This document shows, one piece after another, positions 1-8,692 of a stretch of DNA of 64,000 nucleotides. Under the pieces are notes generated by a model. The model had not been told where the DNA came from, searched no databases, and saw only the letters and a list, made by a program, of their open reading frames with translations. The stretch covers positions 1 to 64,000 of the forward strand of contig CAYPTB010000007.1 in the NCBI GenBank assembly GCA_964413535.1. The letters are read 5' to 3'. The position numbers and the translations under genes are program-made. The first letter of the stretch is position 1, and every line of letters begins with the position of its first letter. The stretch comes from CAYPTB01 sp964413535 (GTDB taxonomy: Bacteria; Planctomycetota; UBA1135; GCA-002686595).

Positions 1-101
1 GGGCCCCCCCGCCCCCCGCGGGCGCGCGGCCCCCACCGCCGCCGCCCGCCCGGGGGCGGCCCGCACCCCCCCCGCCCCCCCGTGGGCGGTCCGATACGGC
101 G

Positions 102-123
102 ACGGCCGCCCTCGGGCGGCCGT
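102..123. terminator. GC-rich hairpin, possible terminator
   Basis: A 9-bp perfect stem (ACGGCCGCC / GGCGGCCGT) with a CTCG loop, followed by a mildly T-containing tract, lies upstream of the first gene. The preceding 100 bases are C/G homopolymer-rich and hold no gene that I can support. It probably ends transcription of a gene outside the window. Confidence 0.45.
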
Positions 124-180
124 TGCTGCTTCCAGCGCGGCAGGGATTCGAGCCGCGCGAAACCCGGGTAGGAATCCCTC

Positions 181-1548
181 GTGACGAGCCGCAAGCGCTT
201 CAGCGTCGTGCGCGACCCCGTCCACGGGGACGTGTACCTCTCGCACGAGGAGATCGCGCTCCTCGACACGCTCGAGATGCAGCGCTTGCGCGGCGTGAAG
301 CAGCTCGGCACGGCGTTCTTCGTCTTCCCCGGCGCGATGCACACGCGCTTCGAGCACTCGATCGGGACGCTGTTCGTCACCCAGAAGGTGATCGACGCGA
401 TCAACCTGAACTTCGAGCTCGATCCGCGCGCGAACCTGGGCGTGGGGGAGGAGGAGGCGCGCGTGATCCGCGCCGCGGCGCTCGTCCACGACGTCACGCA
501 CATCCCCTACGGGCACAACATCGAGGACCAGACGGGGCTCCTGCCGCGGCACGACACGGCGCAGCGCTACCGCGCGATGCTCGCGAGCGACACGGAGCTC
601 GGGCGCGTGCTCGCGGGCCTCGGGCTCGCCGACGACGTGCTGCGCATCCTCGTGCCGGAGGCCGCGAGCTCCATTCCGCCCTACTGGAGCCAGGTGTTGT
701 CGGACACGCTGTGCTCCGACCTCTTCGACTACCTGGCGCGCGACGCGTACTTCACGGGCCTGAAGCTCGCCGTCGACCCGCGGCTCGTGAACTACTTCAA
801 GGTCGACCGCCAGAGCGGGAACCTCTACATCGACCTCGCCAAGCGCAACGTCCTGCGCGAGGACATCCTGTCCGAGCTCGTGCGCGCGCTCGAGGCGCGC
901 TACTACTTCTCGGAACGCGTCTACTACCACCACGCCAAGGTCGCGGCGGGAGCGCTCGTCGCGCGCGCGGTGGAGCTCGCGCTCGTTTCGGGCCTCGTCG
1001 CGGAAGTCGATCTGTACGGGCAGACGGACGCGAGCTTGCTCGAGCTGCTCGAGCGCTCGAGCGCCGGGCGGCGGGACGACGGGGCGCGGCGGATCGCATC
1101 GTTCGTGGCGAGCTTCCGGCGCCGGCGGCTGCCCAAGCGCGCATGCGTCTACCCGCGCTACGAGAACGAGGCCGCGCAGGCGGATCTCGTGGGGCGCTTC
1201 TTCGCGCGCGGCGCGCAGGCGCAGCGCGCGGAGGTCGAGCACCGCATCGCCGACCTCGCGCGCTTCGCGACGGGCCGCGCGACCGAGGTGCTGCTGTACT
1301 GCCCGGCCGCGCGCATGCAGCTCAAGGAGGTCGAGACGCACGTGCGCTGGCCGGGCGCGTCGAGCGTGCGGCCGCTCTCGGAGTACGGTGACCGCGTTCC
1401 GCGGCTCGCCGACCTGGAGCGCTCCTACCGCGACCTGTGGAAGTTCTACGTCTTCGCCGACACGAGCGATGTCGCGGTGCTGCGCAAGATCCAGGAGATC
1501 GCCGTGACGGAATTCCCCGGTGCGCGCAATCTCTACCAGATCGACTGA
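181..1548 (+). CDS. HD-domain phosphohydrolase (dGTPase/SAMHD1-like family)
   Basis: Predicted metal-dependent phosphohydrolase of the HD superfamily, 455 aa, GTG start. The N-terminus (VRDPVHGDVYLS) and the motif HTRFEHS (His54, His59) are hallmarks of the COG1078 dNTPase-like group. The HD pair is His103-Asp104 in the stretch ALVHDVTHIPYGHN, with further His at 107 and 112. Family members hydrolyse dNTPs or related phosphoesters; the substrate here cannot be read from sequence. The C-terminal third is family-variable. The small coiled-coil gene at 1561 follows after 12 bases and is probably co-transcribed. No truncation is seen. Confidence 0.85.
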   Translation: MTSRKRFSVVRDPVHGDVYLSHEEIALLDTLEMQRLRGVKQLGTAFFVFPGAMHTRFEHSIGTLFVTQKVIDAINLNFELDPRANLGVGEEEARVIRAAALVHDVTHIPYGHNIEDQTGLLPRHDTAQRYRAMLASDTELGRVLAGLGLADDVLRILVPEAASSIPPYWSQVLSDTLCSDLFDYLARDAYFTGLKLAVDPRLVNYFKVDRQSGNLYIDLAKRNVLREDILSELVRALEARYYFSERVYYHHAKVAAGALVARAVELALVSGLVAEVDLYGQTDASLLELLERSSAGRRDDGARRIASFVASFRRRRLPKRACVYPRYENEAAQADLVGRFFARGAQAQRAEVEHRIADLARFATGRATEVLLYCPAARMQLKEVETHVRWPGASSVRPLSEYGDRVPRLADLERSYRDLWKFYVFADTSDVAVLRKIQEIAVTEFPGARNLYQID

Positions 1549-1560
1549 CGAGGAGTAGCC

Positions 1561-1833
1561 ATGAACTTGGAGTGGATAGAAGCGTTCTCCCATGCGCCGA
1601 AGGCGGAGGTGACTCGGCTGCGCACCGCCGTGCGCAGCCATCGCCTCTCGCAGCGCAAGCTGCAACGGCGCGTGGACGGAGATCAGGACGCGCGCATCGA
1701 GCGGCTCGAGGACGAAGTGGACGAGCTGCGGGTCGACCTCGCGGCCGTCGTGAGCCTGCTGGTGCAGAAGGGCGTCCTCGCAGCCCTGGAGTGCCGCGTG
1801 ATCGCCGAGACCCCGGACGACGCGGCGGACTGA
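1561..1833 (+). CDS. small coiled-coil hypothetical protein
   Basis: A 90-aa protein I do not recognise. The ATG is preceded by GAGGAG (about 1550-1555). Residues about 35-60 are charged with heptad-like spacing (QDARIERLEDEVDELRVDL), suggesting a short coiled coil and oligomerisation; no membrane segment or catalytic motif is visible. It lies 12 bases after the HD phosphohydrolase and converges with the aminotransferase, whose stop is 5 bases beyond its own. It may be a partner of the HD protein, but that rests only on proximity. Confidence 0.6.
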   Translation: MNLEWIEAFSHAPKAEVTRLRTAVRSHRLSQRKLQRRVDGDQDARIERLEDEVDELRVDLAAVVSLLVQKGVLAALECRVIAETPDDAAD

Positions 1834-1837
1834 GCCG

Positions 1838-3013
1838 CTACGCGCGGCGCTTGGCGAGGAAGCGCTCGAGGCGCACGAGCGCCTCGCGGATCGAGTCGAG
1901 GTCGAGCGCGTAGGAGAGCCGCACGTGCGCGGGCACGCCGAAGGCGGAGCCGGGGACGAGCGCGAGGCTCTCCTCCTCGAGCAGGTCCTCGCAGAAGCCG
2001 TCGGAACCGCGCTCGTCGCAGAAGCGCGCGACGTTCGGGAACGCGTAGAACGCGCCCAGCGGTTCGGGGGTCTCGAGCCCGAGGCGCTCGAGCTCGCCGA
2101 GGAGATGGCGGCGGCGCCGGTCGAGCTCGCGCACCGTGTCCGCCACCTCCGTGGGCTCCGACGCGAGCGCTCGCTCGAACGCGGCCTGCGAGACCGAGTT
2201 GGGCGCGCCCGTCATCTGGCTCTGTAGCCGCGTCGCGGCGCGCGCGACCTCCTCGGGCGCCGCGAGGTAGCCGATGCGATAGCCGGTCATCGCGAAGGCC
2301 TTGCTCGCGCCGTCCACGATCAGCGTGCGCGCGCGCACGTCGTCGCCGAGCGAAGCCGGCGAGATCGCCGTCTCGCCGCCGTACACCAGGCGCCGGTAGA
2401 TCTCGTCGGAGAGGATCCACAGGTCGTGCTCGACGGCGAGCTCCGCGATCGTCTCCGTCTCGGCGCGCGTCAGCACGCGGCCGGAGGGATTGCAGGGGCT
2501 GTTGATCATGATCCCGCGCGTGCGCGGCGTCACGGCGGCGCGCAGCGCGTCGACGTCGAGCCGGCAGCCCGGCGCGGGCGGCACTTCGACCGGCGTGCCG
2601 CCGGGGAGCTTCGCGAGCTCGACGTAGCTGACCCAGGCCGGAAGCGGGATCAGGATCTCGTCGCCGGGCTCCACGACGCAGAAGAGGGCGTTGGCGAGCG
2701 CGTGCTTCGCGCTGTGGCAGACGACGACCTCCGCGGGCGAGCAGGGGATGCCGCGCGTCGCACCGACGTGGCGTGCGATCGTCGCGCGCAGGGAGGCCGT
2801 GCCGTTCGCCGGCGTGTAGCGCACGTCGCCGCTCTGGATCTTCGCCACGGCGGCCTCGCGCACGGCGAGCGGCGCCGGCACGTCGAGCTCGCCGACCGCC
2901 ATGTTGACGATGTCGCGCCCCGCCGCCGCGAGCTCCTTCGCGCGCGCGTCGAGCGCGAGCGTCAGCGAGAGGGCGATGTTCGAGGCGCGCTGGCTGATTC
3001 GGATGGCCGGCAT
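1838..3013 (-). CDS. class I/II aminotransferase (aspartate aminotransferase-like)
   Basis: PLP-dependent fold-type I aminotransferase, 391 aa from the ATG at 3013. An upstream in-frame start at 3037 would add 8 residues unlike the family N-terminus. Key residues are visible: Asn175 in NSPCNPSG, Asp203 in LSDEIY, the Schiff-base Lys238 in DGASKAFAMTGYRIGY, and the substrate-carboxylate Arg in VRLSYA near the C-terminus. This matches the aspartate aminotransferase Ib-gamma type in length and motif order, so transfer between a dicarboxylic amino acid and 2-oxoglutarate is likely. The exact substrate is not determined. It stands alone on the minus strand. Confidence 0.85.
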   Translation of the reverse strand: MPAIRISQRASNIALSLTLALDARAKELAAAGRDIVNMAVGELDVPAPLAVREAAVAKIQSGDVRYTPANGTASLRATIARHVGATRGIPCSPAEVVVCHSAKHALANALFCVVEPGDEILIPLPAWVSYVELAKLPGGTPVEVPPAPGCRLDVDALRAAVTPRTRGIMINSPCNPSGRVLTRAETETIAELAVEHDLWILSDEIYRRLVYGGETAISPASLGDDVRARTLIVDGASKAFAMTGYRIGYLAAPEEVARAATRLQSQMTGAPNSVSQAAFERALASEPTEVADTVRELDRRRRHLLGELERLGLETPEPLGAFYAFPNVARFCDERGSDGFCEDLLEEESLALVPGSAFGVPAHVRLSYALDLDSIREALVRLERFLAKRRA

Positions 3014-3212
3014 GGAACGATTCTGGGGGCGCCTCACCCCGCGTCAAGCGGCCGCCCTCCGCCGACGGCGGCGACCGAGCAGAGCGAGGCTTCGGAGCTC
3101 GGCGCGCAGTCGCGTCGCCGCCGGAGTCGGGGAAGTTCTCCGCGCTCGGACAGTCTTTTCGGGATCCCGCCGCCGGCGCTGACTAGAATCCGCGCCTTAG
3201 CGGCCCGCGCCC

Positions 3213-5216
3213 TTGAAGCGACGCCTCCTCAAGATCCTGCTCGTCACCTGCGCCGTGGTGGCGTTCACCGGCTACTTCGCCTTCTCCACCTTCTTCTTCT
3301 CGCCCCTCGAGAAGGACTACGGCGCGGACGTCGCCACGCTCATCCCGCGCAACGTGGACTTCTACGTCGCCAAGGCGAACCTGGCCGCGGACTTCGCTCC
3401 CTTCCCGGTCCCGGCCTTCGCCGACGAGCTCGCGACCACGACCGGCGGCCGCACCTTCTTCGTTTCCCCGGAGTGGCAGGCGTGGCGCTCCGAGCTCGGC
3501 TTGGCGCAGGTGAGCGCGGAGATCGAGCGCGCGAAGGCGAGCCTGCCCCTCGCCATCGACCTGCTCGACGTGCTCGGCGGGAGGGAGGCTGCGGTCGCCG
3601 GCTACTTCCGCGGCGGAGCGCTCGACCAAACCGATTGGGCGCTGTACGCGCGCGGTAACTGGATGGCGAAGCTCGCGCTGTCGCTCCTGTCGCGGCCGGG
3701 GCTGTTCGACCTCGCCTCCCAGGGCGTCGACGTGGTGGCGGGGGACGAAACCGTCAGCCTCAGCGGCGCGAGCCTCCCGCGCGCGCTGCACGTCGCGCGC
3801 GTGCGCGACGTGTTCATCGTGACGACCGATCCGGCGCTCTTGAAAGAGGCCTCCGAGCTCGCGGCCGTCAAGGGCGCGGACTCCTTCGGAGGCAGCGCGC
3901 GCTACTTCGATCACATCCAGCAGCGGGCGAAGGGCGGGAACGAGGCGGAGCTGTTCCTCGACTACCGTTCGCTCTCCGAGGCGCTCAAGTTCACCGGCCG
4001 CTGGCCGGACCAGGCGTCGCAGGACTTCCTTCCCGCCTTCGCGGGCAGGCTGTTCCAGAGCGGGGCGCTCAAGGAGCTCGCGGGGGTCGCTCGGTTCGAG
4101 ACCGGCGCGACGTTCGAGCTGCACGGCGAGCTGTCGAGCGAGGTCGTGAGCCCCTTCCAGAAGCAGCTCTACCGCCAGCGCAGCTTCGACCGCGACCGGC
4201 TCTTCCAGGTGTCGCGCTTCGCGCCCGCGGACGCCGCGCTGTGCGCCTACGCGCACGTTCCCATCGGGCCGCTCGTGGAGCAGGTCCTCCAGTCGCTCGA
4301 GCCCGCGGCGCGCGACAACCTCGACGATCTCGTGCGCGAGGTGTGGGGCCACCCGGACTACGGACCGTTGGTCGCCGAGCTGGACGGGGCCTTCCACGAC
4401 CGCGCGCTCTTCATCGTGCGCAACGACGATTACGTCGTGGACGAGGACGGTCCGCCGCACGACGGCTCGACCGTGTTCGCGTGGTCGCTCGTCCTGTGGA
4501 TCGACGACGCGGCGAAGATCGAGGAACTGCGCAAGAAGGTCGTCGACAACCAGGTCTATTTCGCCATCCATGGCGCCAGTCCCGGCGAAGGCGGCGTCTA
4601 CACCAACAAGGTCTCCGGCGGGCAGCTCATCTACGAGTACTGGTCGCCCCTGCTGCCCGGCACCGGCCACCTAGCGAGCATGACGGACACGGGTCAGGGC
4701 ATCTTCGTCCTCTCCAACCACCACCGCATGATCGGTCAGGTCCTGAAGACCTGGTTCGAGGGCGCGCCGGAGTATCCGCGGCTCGCGGAGGTCCCGCGCT
4801 ACGAAGCCCTGGTCACCTCGGGAGCCACGCACGCGAACGCCGTCGTGTACGTCAATCCGCAGGGGGCCGCTTCGACGCTGCGCGAGCTCGCCGATCGCGC
4901 CGCGCGGGACCGGGTCGTGATCCCCTGGGACGTGAAGCGCGACGAGATCGACCGCGCCGTGCTGGAGGAGCACTTCCCCGACCGCGTCTACGAGCAGCTC
5001 ACCGAGGCCGAGCGCGAAGAGCTCGAGATCTACGCGCGCCCCGCCCGCGACCGCTTCGAGCGCGAGTTCCGCGACGAGCGCGTCCCGGAGTTCCGGGCCG
5101 AGTTCGAGCGCCAGATCCTCTATGCCGAGCAGTGCCCCGGCGCGCTCATCGAGTTCGGCCTGGACGCGAAGGAGATCACCGTCTTCGCGCGCTGGCTCCT
5201 CGACCTGGAGCGCTGA
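3213..5216 (+). CDS. membrane-anchored protein of unknown function
   Basis: A 667-aa protein starting at TTG 3213. Residues about 5-27 form one hydrophobic segment after MKRR, so it is N-terminally anchored with a large extracytoplasmic part. The body alternates beta-rich stretches; 'LIPRNVDFYVAKANL' after the anchor resembles large planctomycete proteins of unknown function (possibly the DUF3352 type), but I cannot assign a family. The last 100 residues are acidic and Glu/Arg rich (probably helical). A TAGAAT hexamer at 3183-3188 may be its -10 box. It is monocistronic: a minus-strand gene lies upstream and a hairpin follows. Confidence 0.7.
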   Translation: MKRRLLKILLVTCAVVAFTGYFAFSTFFFSPLEKDYGADVATLIPRNVDFYVAKANLAADFAPFPVPAFADELATTTGGRTFFVSPEWQAWRSELGLAQVSAEIERAKASLPLAIDLLDVLGGREAAVAGYFRGGALDQTDWALYARGNWMAKLALSLLSRPGLFDLASQGVDVVAGDETVSLSGASLPRALHVARVRDVFIVTTDPALLKEASELAAVKGADSFGGSARYFDHIQQRAKGGNEAELFLDYRSLSEALKFTGRWPDQASQDFLPAFAGRLFQSGALKELAGVARFETGATFELHGELSSEVVSPFQKQLYRQRSFDRDRLFQVSRFAPADAALCAYAHVPIGPLVEQVLQSLEPAARDNLDDLVREVWGHPDYGPLVAELDGAFHDRALFIVRNDDYVVDEDGPPHDGSTVFAWSLVLWIDDAAKIEELRKKVVDNQVYFAIHGASPGEGGVYTNKVSGGQLIYEYWSPLLPGTGHLASMTDTGQGIFVLSNHHRMIGQVLKTWFEGAPEYPRLAEVPRYEALVTSGATHANAVVYVNPQGAASTLRELADRAARDRVVIPWDVKRDEIDRAVLEEHFPDRVYEQLTEAEREELEIYARPARDRFEREFRDERVPEFRAEFERQILYAEQCPGALIEFGLDAKEITVFARWLLDLER

Positions 5217-5236
5217 CCCGCGTGTTCGACGAGCTC

Positions 5237-5264
5237 GGGCCGCCGGCGGAGAGCGGCCCCTTCC
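5237..5264 (+). terminator. hairpin terminator candidate after the 3213 gene
   Basis: A 7-bp stem GGGCCGC / GCGGCCC (5237-5243 and 5253-5259) with a 9-nt loop is followed by CTTCCTTCC. It sits 20 bases after the stop codon of the large membrane-anchored protein. The T-run is weak, so termination by this hairpin is an inference. Confidence 0.4.
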
Positions 5265-5304
5265 TTCCATCCGCGCTCGTCCGCGTCGTGCGACGGGACG
5301 GGCG

Positions 5305-5392
5305 TGGTGCCCGAGACTGGGATCGAACCAGCACGGGGTATTACCCCACAAGATCCTTAGTCTTGCGCGTCTGCCAATTCCGCCACCCGGGC
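5305..5392 (-). tRNA. tRNA-Leu, anticodon AAG, CCA encoded
   Basis: Read on the minus strand, a complete class II tRNA is seen. The 7-bp acceptor stem is GCCCGGG/CTCGGGC with discriminator A and encoded CCA at 5307-5305. The D-arm is GCG...CGC around GAATTGGCAGA, a typical Leu D-loop. The anticodon stem CAAGA/TCTTG encloses the loop CTAAGGA. The long variable arm GGGG-TAATA-CCCC is followed by a TTCGATC T-loop. The loop gives anticodon AAG at 5358-5356 (A34). Most bacteria read CUY with GAG, and the common UAG isoacceptor differs from this loop at only one base. Confidence 0.93.
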
Positions 5393-5527
5393 GCTGGAAG
5401 GCGCGGGAGCATAGCAAGCGCGGACGGGGCCTTCGACCCCGTCCGCCGACTTCGAAGGCGCTCGCGCGACCCGCATCCACTGATCGGAGGACGCCGGCCG
5501 CTCGCGAGCCGCGCGGGTGCGCCGCGG

Positions 5528-5555
5528 TTGACAGGCTTCCCCCCCGCGCTAGCTT
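5528..5555 (+). promoter_or_regulatory. sigma70-like promoter for the phosphofructokinase gene
   Basis: A perfect TTGACA (5528-5533) is followed after 16 bases by TAGCTT (5550-5555). It lies between the minus-strand tRNA-Leu and the phosphofructokinase start at 5637, leaving a leader of about 75 bases. The prediction rests on consensus only. Confidence 0.5.
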
Positions 5556-5636
5556 CACCCCTCCCCTTCTTGGATGCGATGCTTCGGCGCGGCTCCACCG
5601 CGTCGCCTCGCCGCCCCTGCCCCCGGAGTCCGCGCC

Positions 5637-6836
5637 ATGTCGACGCCCAGAGGAAACGCCCTGATCGGCCAGTCCGGCGGCCCGACCTGCGTGATCAACC
5701 AGAGCCTCGTCGGCGTGATCGAGGCGTGCGTGGCGTCGCCCGCGATCAAGAGGGTGTTCGGCGCCGTCCACGGCATCCAGGGCGTGCTCGCCGAGCACCT
5801 CGTCGATCTGGGGAAGGAGTCGAAGGAAACGCTCGAGGCCGTCGCGAACACGCCCTGCGCGGCCCTGCGCTCCGTGCGCAAGAAGCCGACGCGCGAGGAG
5901 TGCGCGAAGGTCATGCAGGTCTTGAAGGCGCGCGACGTGCGCTACTTCTTCTACATCGGCGGGAACGATTCGGCCGAGACGGCCCACATCCTGAACGAGA
6001 TCGCGGTCGCGGACGGCTACGACGTGCGGCTCTTCCACGTGCCGAAGACGATCGACAACGACCTGTGCGTCACCGACCACTGCCCGGGCTACGGGAGCGC
6101 CGCGAAGTTCGTCGCGTCGGCCTTCATGGGGGACGACCAGGACAACCGCAGCCTGCCGGGGATCAAGATCGACGTGGTGATGGGCCGGCACGCGGGCTGG
6201 CTCACGGCCGCGAGCGCGCTCGCGCGCCAGCGCGAGGGCGACGGGCCGCACTTGGTCTACCTGCCCGAGCGCGAGCTCACGCTGGACGCGTTCCTGTCCG
6301 ACGTCGAGCGCGTCAACGCGAAGCTCGGGCGCTGCCTGGTGGCCGTCTCCGAGGGCGTGCACGGGCCGGGGGGCGAGCTCCTGGTCGAGTCCAAGGACAA
6401 GGATTCGCACGGGAACGTCCAGCTCTCGGGCTCCGGGGCCCTGGGCGATTTCCTCGCGGGGGAGATCAAGAAGAACCTCGGGAGCAAGCTGCGCGTGCGC
6501 GCGGACACCTTCGGCTACCTCCAGCGCTCGTTCGCAGGCTTCGTCTCGGACGTCGACGCCCACGAAGCGCGCGAGGTGGGACGCACCGCCGTCGGCATCG
6601 CGACCGCGGGCGATCGGCCCAACGGCTCGATCGTCATCCGACGCACGGGGAACGGCGCGAAGTACGGGGCGGCGTTCGAGGCGACCGACCTCGGCAACGT
6701 CGCCAAGAAGACGAAGGACGTGCCGCCCGAGTACATCGCCGGGTCGAACGACGTCACCGACCTGTTCCTCGAGTACGCGCGTCCCCTCGTCGGGGAGCTG
6801 CCGCGCATGGGACGGCTCTCGGACTTCCCGGCCTAG
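5637..6836 (+). CDS. pfp: pyrophosphate-dependent 6-phosphofructokinase
   Basis: Phosphorylates fructose 6-phosphate in glycolysis, by motif with PPi as donor; 399 aa from ATG 5637. An in-frame start at 5574 would add 21 residues that lack family character. The nucleotide/PPi loop is GGND at residues 108-111: Asp111 takes the place of the Gly that marks ATP-dependent enzymes (GGDGS). The catalytic loop is PKTIDND (Lys137, Asp140, Asp142), and the substrate motif is MGRHAGWL at 182-189. PPi-type enzymes work reversibly near equilibrium. The membrane pyrophosphatase at 29.9 kb fits a PPi-based economy. The gene appears to be transcribed from its own promoter. Confidence 0.9.
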   Translation: MSTPRGNALIGQSGGPTCVINQSLVGVIEACVASPAIKRVFGAVHGIQGVLAEHLVDLGKESKETLEAVANTPCAALRSVRKKPTREECAKVMQVLKARDVRYFFYIGGNDSAETAHILNEIAVADGYDVRLFHVPKTIDNDLCVTDHCPGYGSAAKFVASAFMGDDQDNRSLPGIKIDVVMGRHAGWLTAASALARQREGDGPHLVYLPERELTLDAFLSDVERVNAKLGRCLVAVSEGVHGPGGELLVESKDKDSHGNVQLSGSGALGDFLAGEIKKNLGSKLRVRADTFGYLQRSFAGFVSDVDAHEAREVGRTAVGIATAGDRPNGSIVIRRTGNGAKYGAAFEATDLGNVAKKTKDVPPEYIAGSNDVTDLFLEYARPLVGELPRMGRLSDFPA

Positions 6837-6878
6837 TTGGCCGGGAGCCCAGCGGCGCACGAAAGGGAACGAGCCAGC

Positions 6879-7874
6879 GTGAGCGAAGCGAAACCTGACG
6901 GCGCGGGATCGGCGGAGGTCGTGCGTCCGTCGCAGGCCGACGCGCCCGCGGAGGCTCCCTACCGCAACCTCTTCGTGCCGCTGTTCGTCGTGCCGGCGAT
7001 GATCGTGATGGTGCTGGTCCTCGTGTTCGCCCTGTTCGGCCAGATCGCGGGCTCCGAGGCGTCGCTCGAGGAGAACCTCGAGCGCGTGCGCCACGCCGGC
7101 GCGAACGAGCGCGAGCAGGCCTTGTTCCACGTGGTCCAGCAGGTCGAGGAGAACTGGCTCGCGCTCGACTCGGGGCGCGAGCTCCCGTGGCCCGTCGAGG
7201 GCGACCTCGCGGCGCAGCTCGGGCGCGTGTTCGACGAGACGCCGCGCTCGGACGCGTCGTTCCGCTACGTGCTCGCGGCGGCGATGACGCAGATGCGGCT
7301 CCCCGGCGCGCTCGACAGGCTGAAGGACTGCCTGGACTACACCGAGACCGAGGACCCGGACGCTCTGGTGCGCTTCAACGTCCTGTTGGCGCTCGGCATG
7401 GCGGGTCGCGAGCTCACCGCCCTGGAGCGCTCGTCGGTGGTCGCGCGCGTGATCCCGTTCCTCGACCACCAGGACGCGGGGCTGCGGCTCGTCGCCGCGG
7501 GGGTGCTCCAGAACCTGCCGAGCGAGGAGTCCCGCGCGGCGCTGCGCGGTCTGTTGGGGGCCGGATCCCTCGAGCTGCGCGGACAGGCCGCCGTCTCACT
7601 CAGCCACCTCGGCGATCCGGCCGGAGCCGCTGTGTTGTGGGAGATGCTCGACCCGCAGGCCTTCGAACGCGAGCAGCAGGAGGACCCCGCGAAGTGGCGC
7701 GACCCGCGCCGCATCAAGGCCACCCGCGAGGATGCGGTCGAAGCCCTGGTGCGCCTGGAGCGGACCGAGGACCTCGAGCGCTTGCGCGAGGTGGCGGAGG
7801 AAGAGGAGGACCTCGACGTGCGCGAGGCCGCGCTGCGGGGGATCCGCGCGGCGGACGAAGCGCGGGGAGAGTGA
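6879..7874 (+). CDS. HEAT-repeat membrane protein of the Rieske/cytochrome b operon
   Basis: A 331-aa protein. I chose GTG 6879 (after GAAAGGGAACG) over a TTG at 6837 that abuts the preceding stop. A cytoplasmic N-terminus of about 28 residues leads into one hydrophobic segment (LFVVPAMIVMVLVLVFALFG). About 270 residues of alpha-helical HEAT/PBS-lyase-like repeats follow (for example DAGLRLVAAGVLQNL and SLELRGQAAVSLSHLGDP). No catalytic motif is seen. It is the first gene of the respiratory cluster, 100 bases before the Rieske gene, so a scaffold or assembly role for the complex is inferred. It would face the same side as the heme domains if the anchor is N-in. Confidence 0.75.
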   Translation: MSEAKPDGAGSAEVVRPSQADAPAEAPYRNLFVPLFVVPAMIVMVLVLVFALFGQIAGSEASLEENLERVRHAGANEREQALFHVVQQVEENWLALDSGRELPWPVEGDLAAQLGRVFDETPRSDASFRYVLAAAMTQMRLPGALDRLKDCLDYTETEDPDALVRFNVLLALGMAGRELTALERSSVVARVIPFLDHQDAGLRLVAAGVLQNLPSEESRAALRGLLGAGSLELRGQAAVSLSHLGDPAGAAVLWEMLDPQAFEREQQEDPAKWRDPRRIKATREDAVEALVRLERTEDLERLREVAEEEEDLDVREAALRGIRAADEARGE

Positions 7875-7974
7875 GCTCCCGGGCGCGGGGCTCGACCTCG
7901 ATTCCCGGCGCGATCCCCACTATCATCCCGGTTCTCCCTGGGAAGCTCCATGGTGCGCGGGAGCGCGCGACGCC

Positions 7975-8634
7975 ATGGACGAGCCGGCGGACGGCCGTCT
8001 CGCCGTTCCCCATCTGGAGTCCACCTTGGCTGAAGTCGTCGAAGCGAGAGAAGAAGGTCCCCAGGCGAAGTCGGACGCGCCCAAAGGGCCGTCCGGAGCC
8101 GATGCGCCGCGCAGCGAGCGGCTCGTGCGCGCCCCCCTGCGCGGCGAGATCTCGCGCCGCGGCTTCTTCTCCGCACTGACGCTCGGCTGGGTCGCCTTCA
8201 CCGCCGGCAGCGTCGGGATCCTGGGCGCGCTCGGGCGCTTCATGTTCCCGAACGTGCTCTACGAGCCGCCGCAGGAGTTCAAGATCGGCTTCCCCGAGGA
8301 GTTCGCCGTCGATCAGGTGGACGAGCGCTTCAAGGCGGCCTTCGCGGTGTGGGTCGTGCGCGAATCGACGGGCTTCTTCGTGCTCTCGACCGTGTGCACG
8401 CACCTCGGCTGCACGCCGAACTGGCTCGCCGGCGACGAGAAGTTCAAGTGCCCGTGCCACGGCAGCGGCTTCCTGATGACGGGCATCAACATCGAGGGCC
8501 CCGCGCCGCGTCCGCTCGAGCGCTTCAAGGTCACGCTCGCGGAGGACGGCCAGATCCTGGTCGACAAGAACACGAAGTACCAGCAGGAGAAGGGGCAGTG
8601 GGAGTTGGACGGGTCCTACCTGTTCTACGCGTGA
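7975..8634 (+). CDS. Rieske iron-sulfur protein of a cytochrome bc/b6f-type complex
   Basis: Carries the 2Fe-2S cluster that takes electrons from quinol; 219 aa. After about 55 Ala/Pro/charged residues comes a Tat-like signal-anchor: Arg61-Arg62 then GFFSALTLGWVAF, ending near residue 90. The Rieske boxes are C141-T-H143-LGC146 and C159-PC161-H162-GSGF. Cys141/His143/Cys159/His162 bind the cluster and Cys146/Cys161 can form the disulfide. The long N-terminal extension (about 60 residues before the anchor) is unusual for ISP subunits. It is followed by the cytochrome b gene 58 bases later. The start is ATG 7975; no closer start is compatible with the anchor. Confidence 0.93.
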   Translation: MDEPADGRLAVPHLESTLAEVVEAREEGPQAKSDAPKGPSGADAPRSERLVRAPLRGEISRRGFFSALTLGWVAFTAGSVGILGALGRFMFPNVLYEPPQEFKIGFPEEFAVDQVDERFKAAFAVWVVRESTGFFVLSTVCTHLGCTPNWLAGDEKFKCPCHGSGFLMTGINIEGPAPRPLERFKVTLAEDGQILVDKNTKYQQEKGQWELDGSYLFYA

Positions 8635-8692
8635 CTCGAAGCGTCCATCCGATCCTGCACCAGAACGGCTACCGAGCGCACGCACGAACTCG

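Noticed and set aside
129..175. Possible tRNA T-arm (GGGATTCGAGCC)
   Set aside because: No acceptor stem, D-arm or anticodon arm can be folded around it on either strand.
3183..3188. TAGAAT as a confident promoter for the 3213 gene
   Set aside because: No -35 hexamer at suitable distance is convincing, so it is only mentioned in the gene entry.
4671..7469. Very long minus-strand open frame (932 codons) across the tRNA and phosphofructokinase
   Set aside because: It overlaps a clear tRNA and three well-supported genes and has the Arg/Ala/Asp/His-rich composition of antisense shadow frames in GC-rich DNA.
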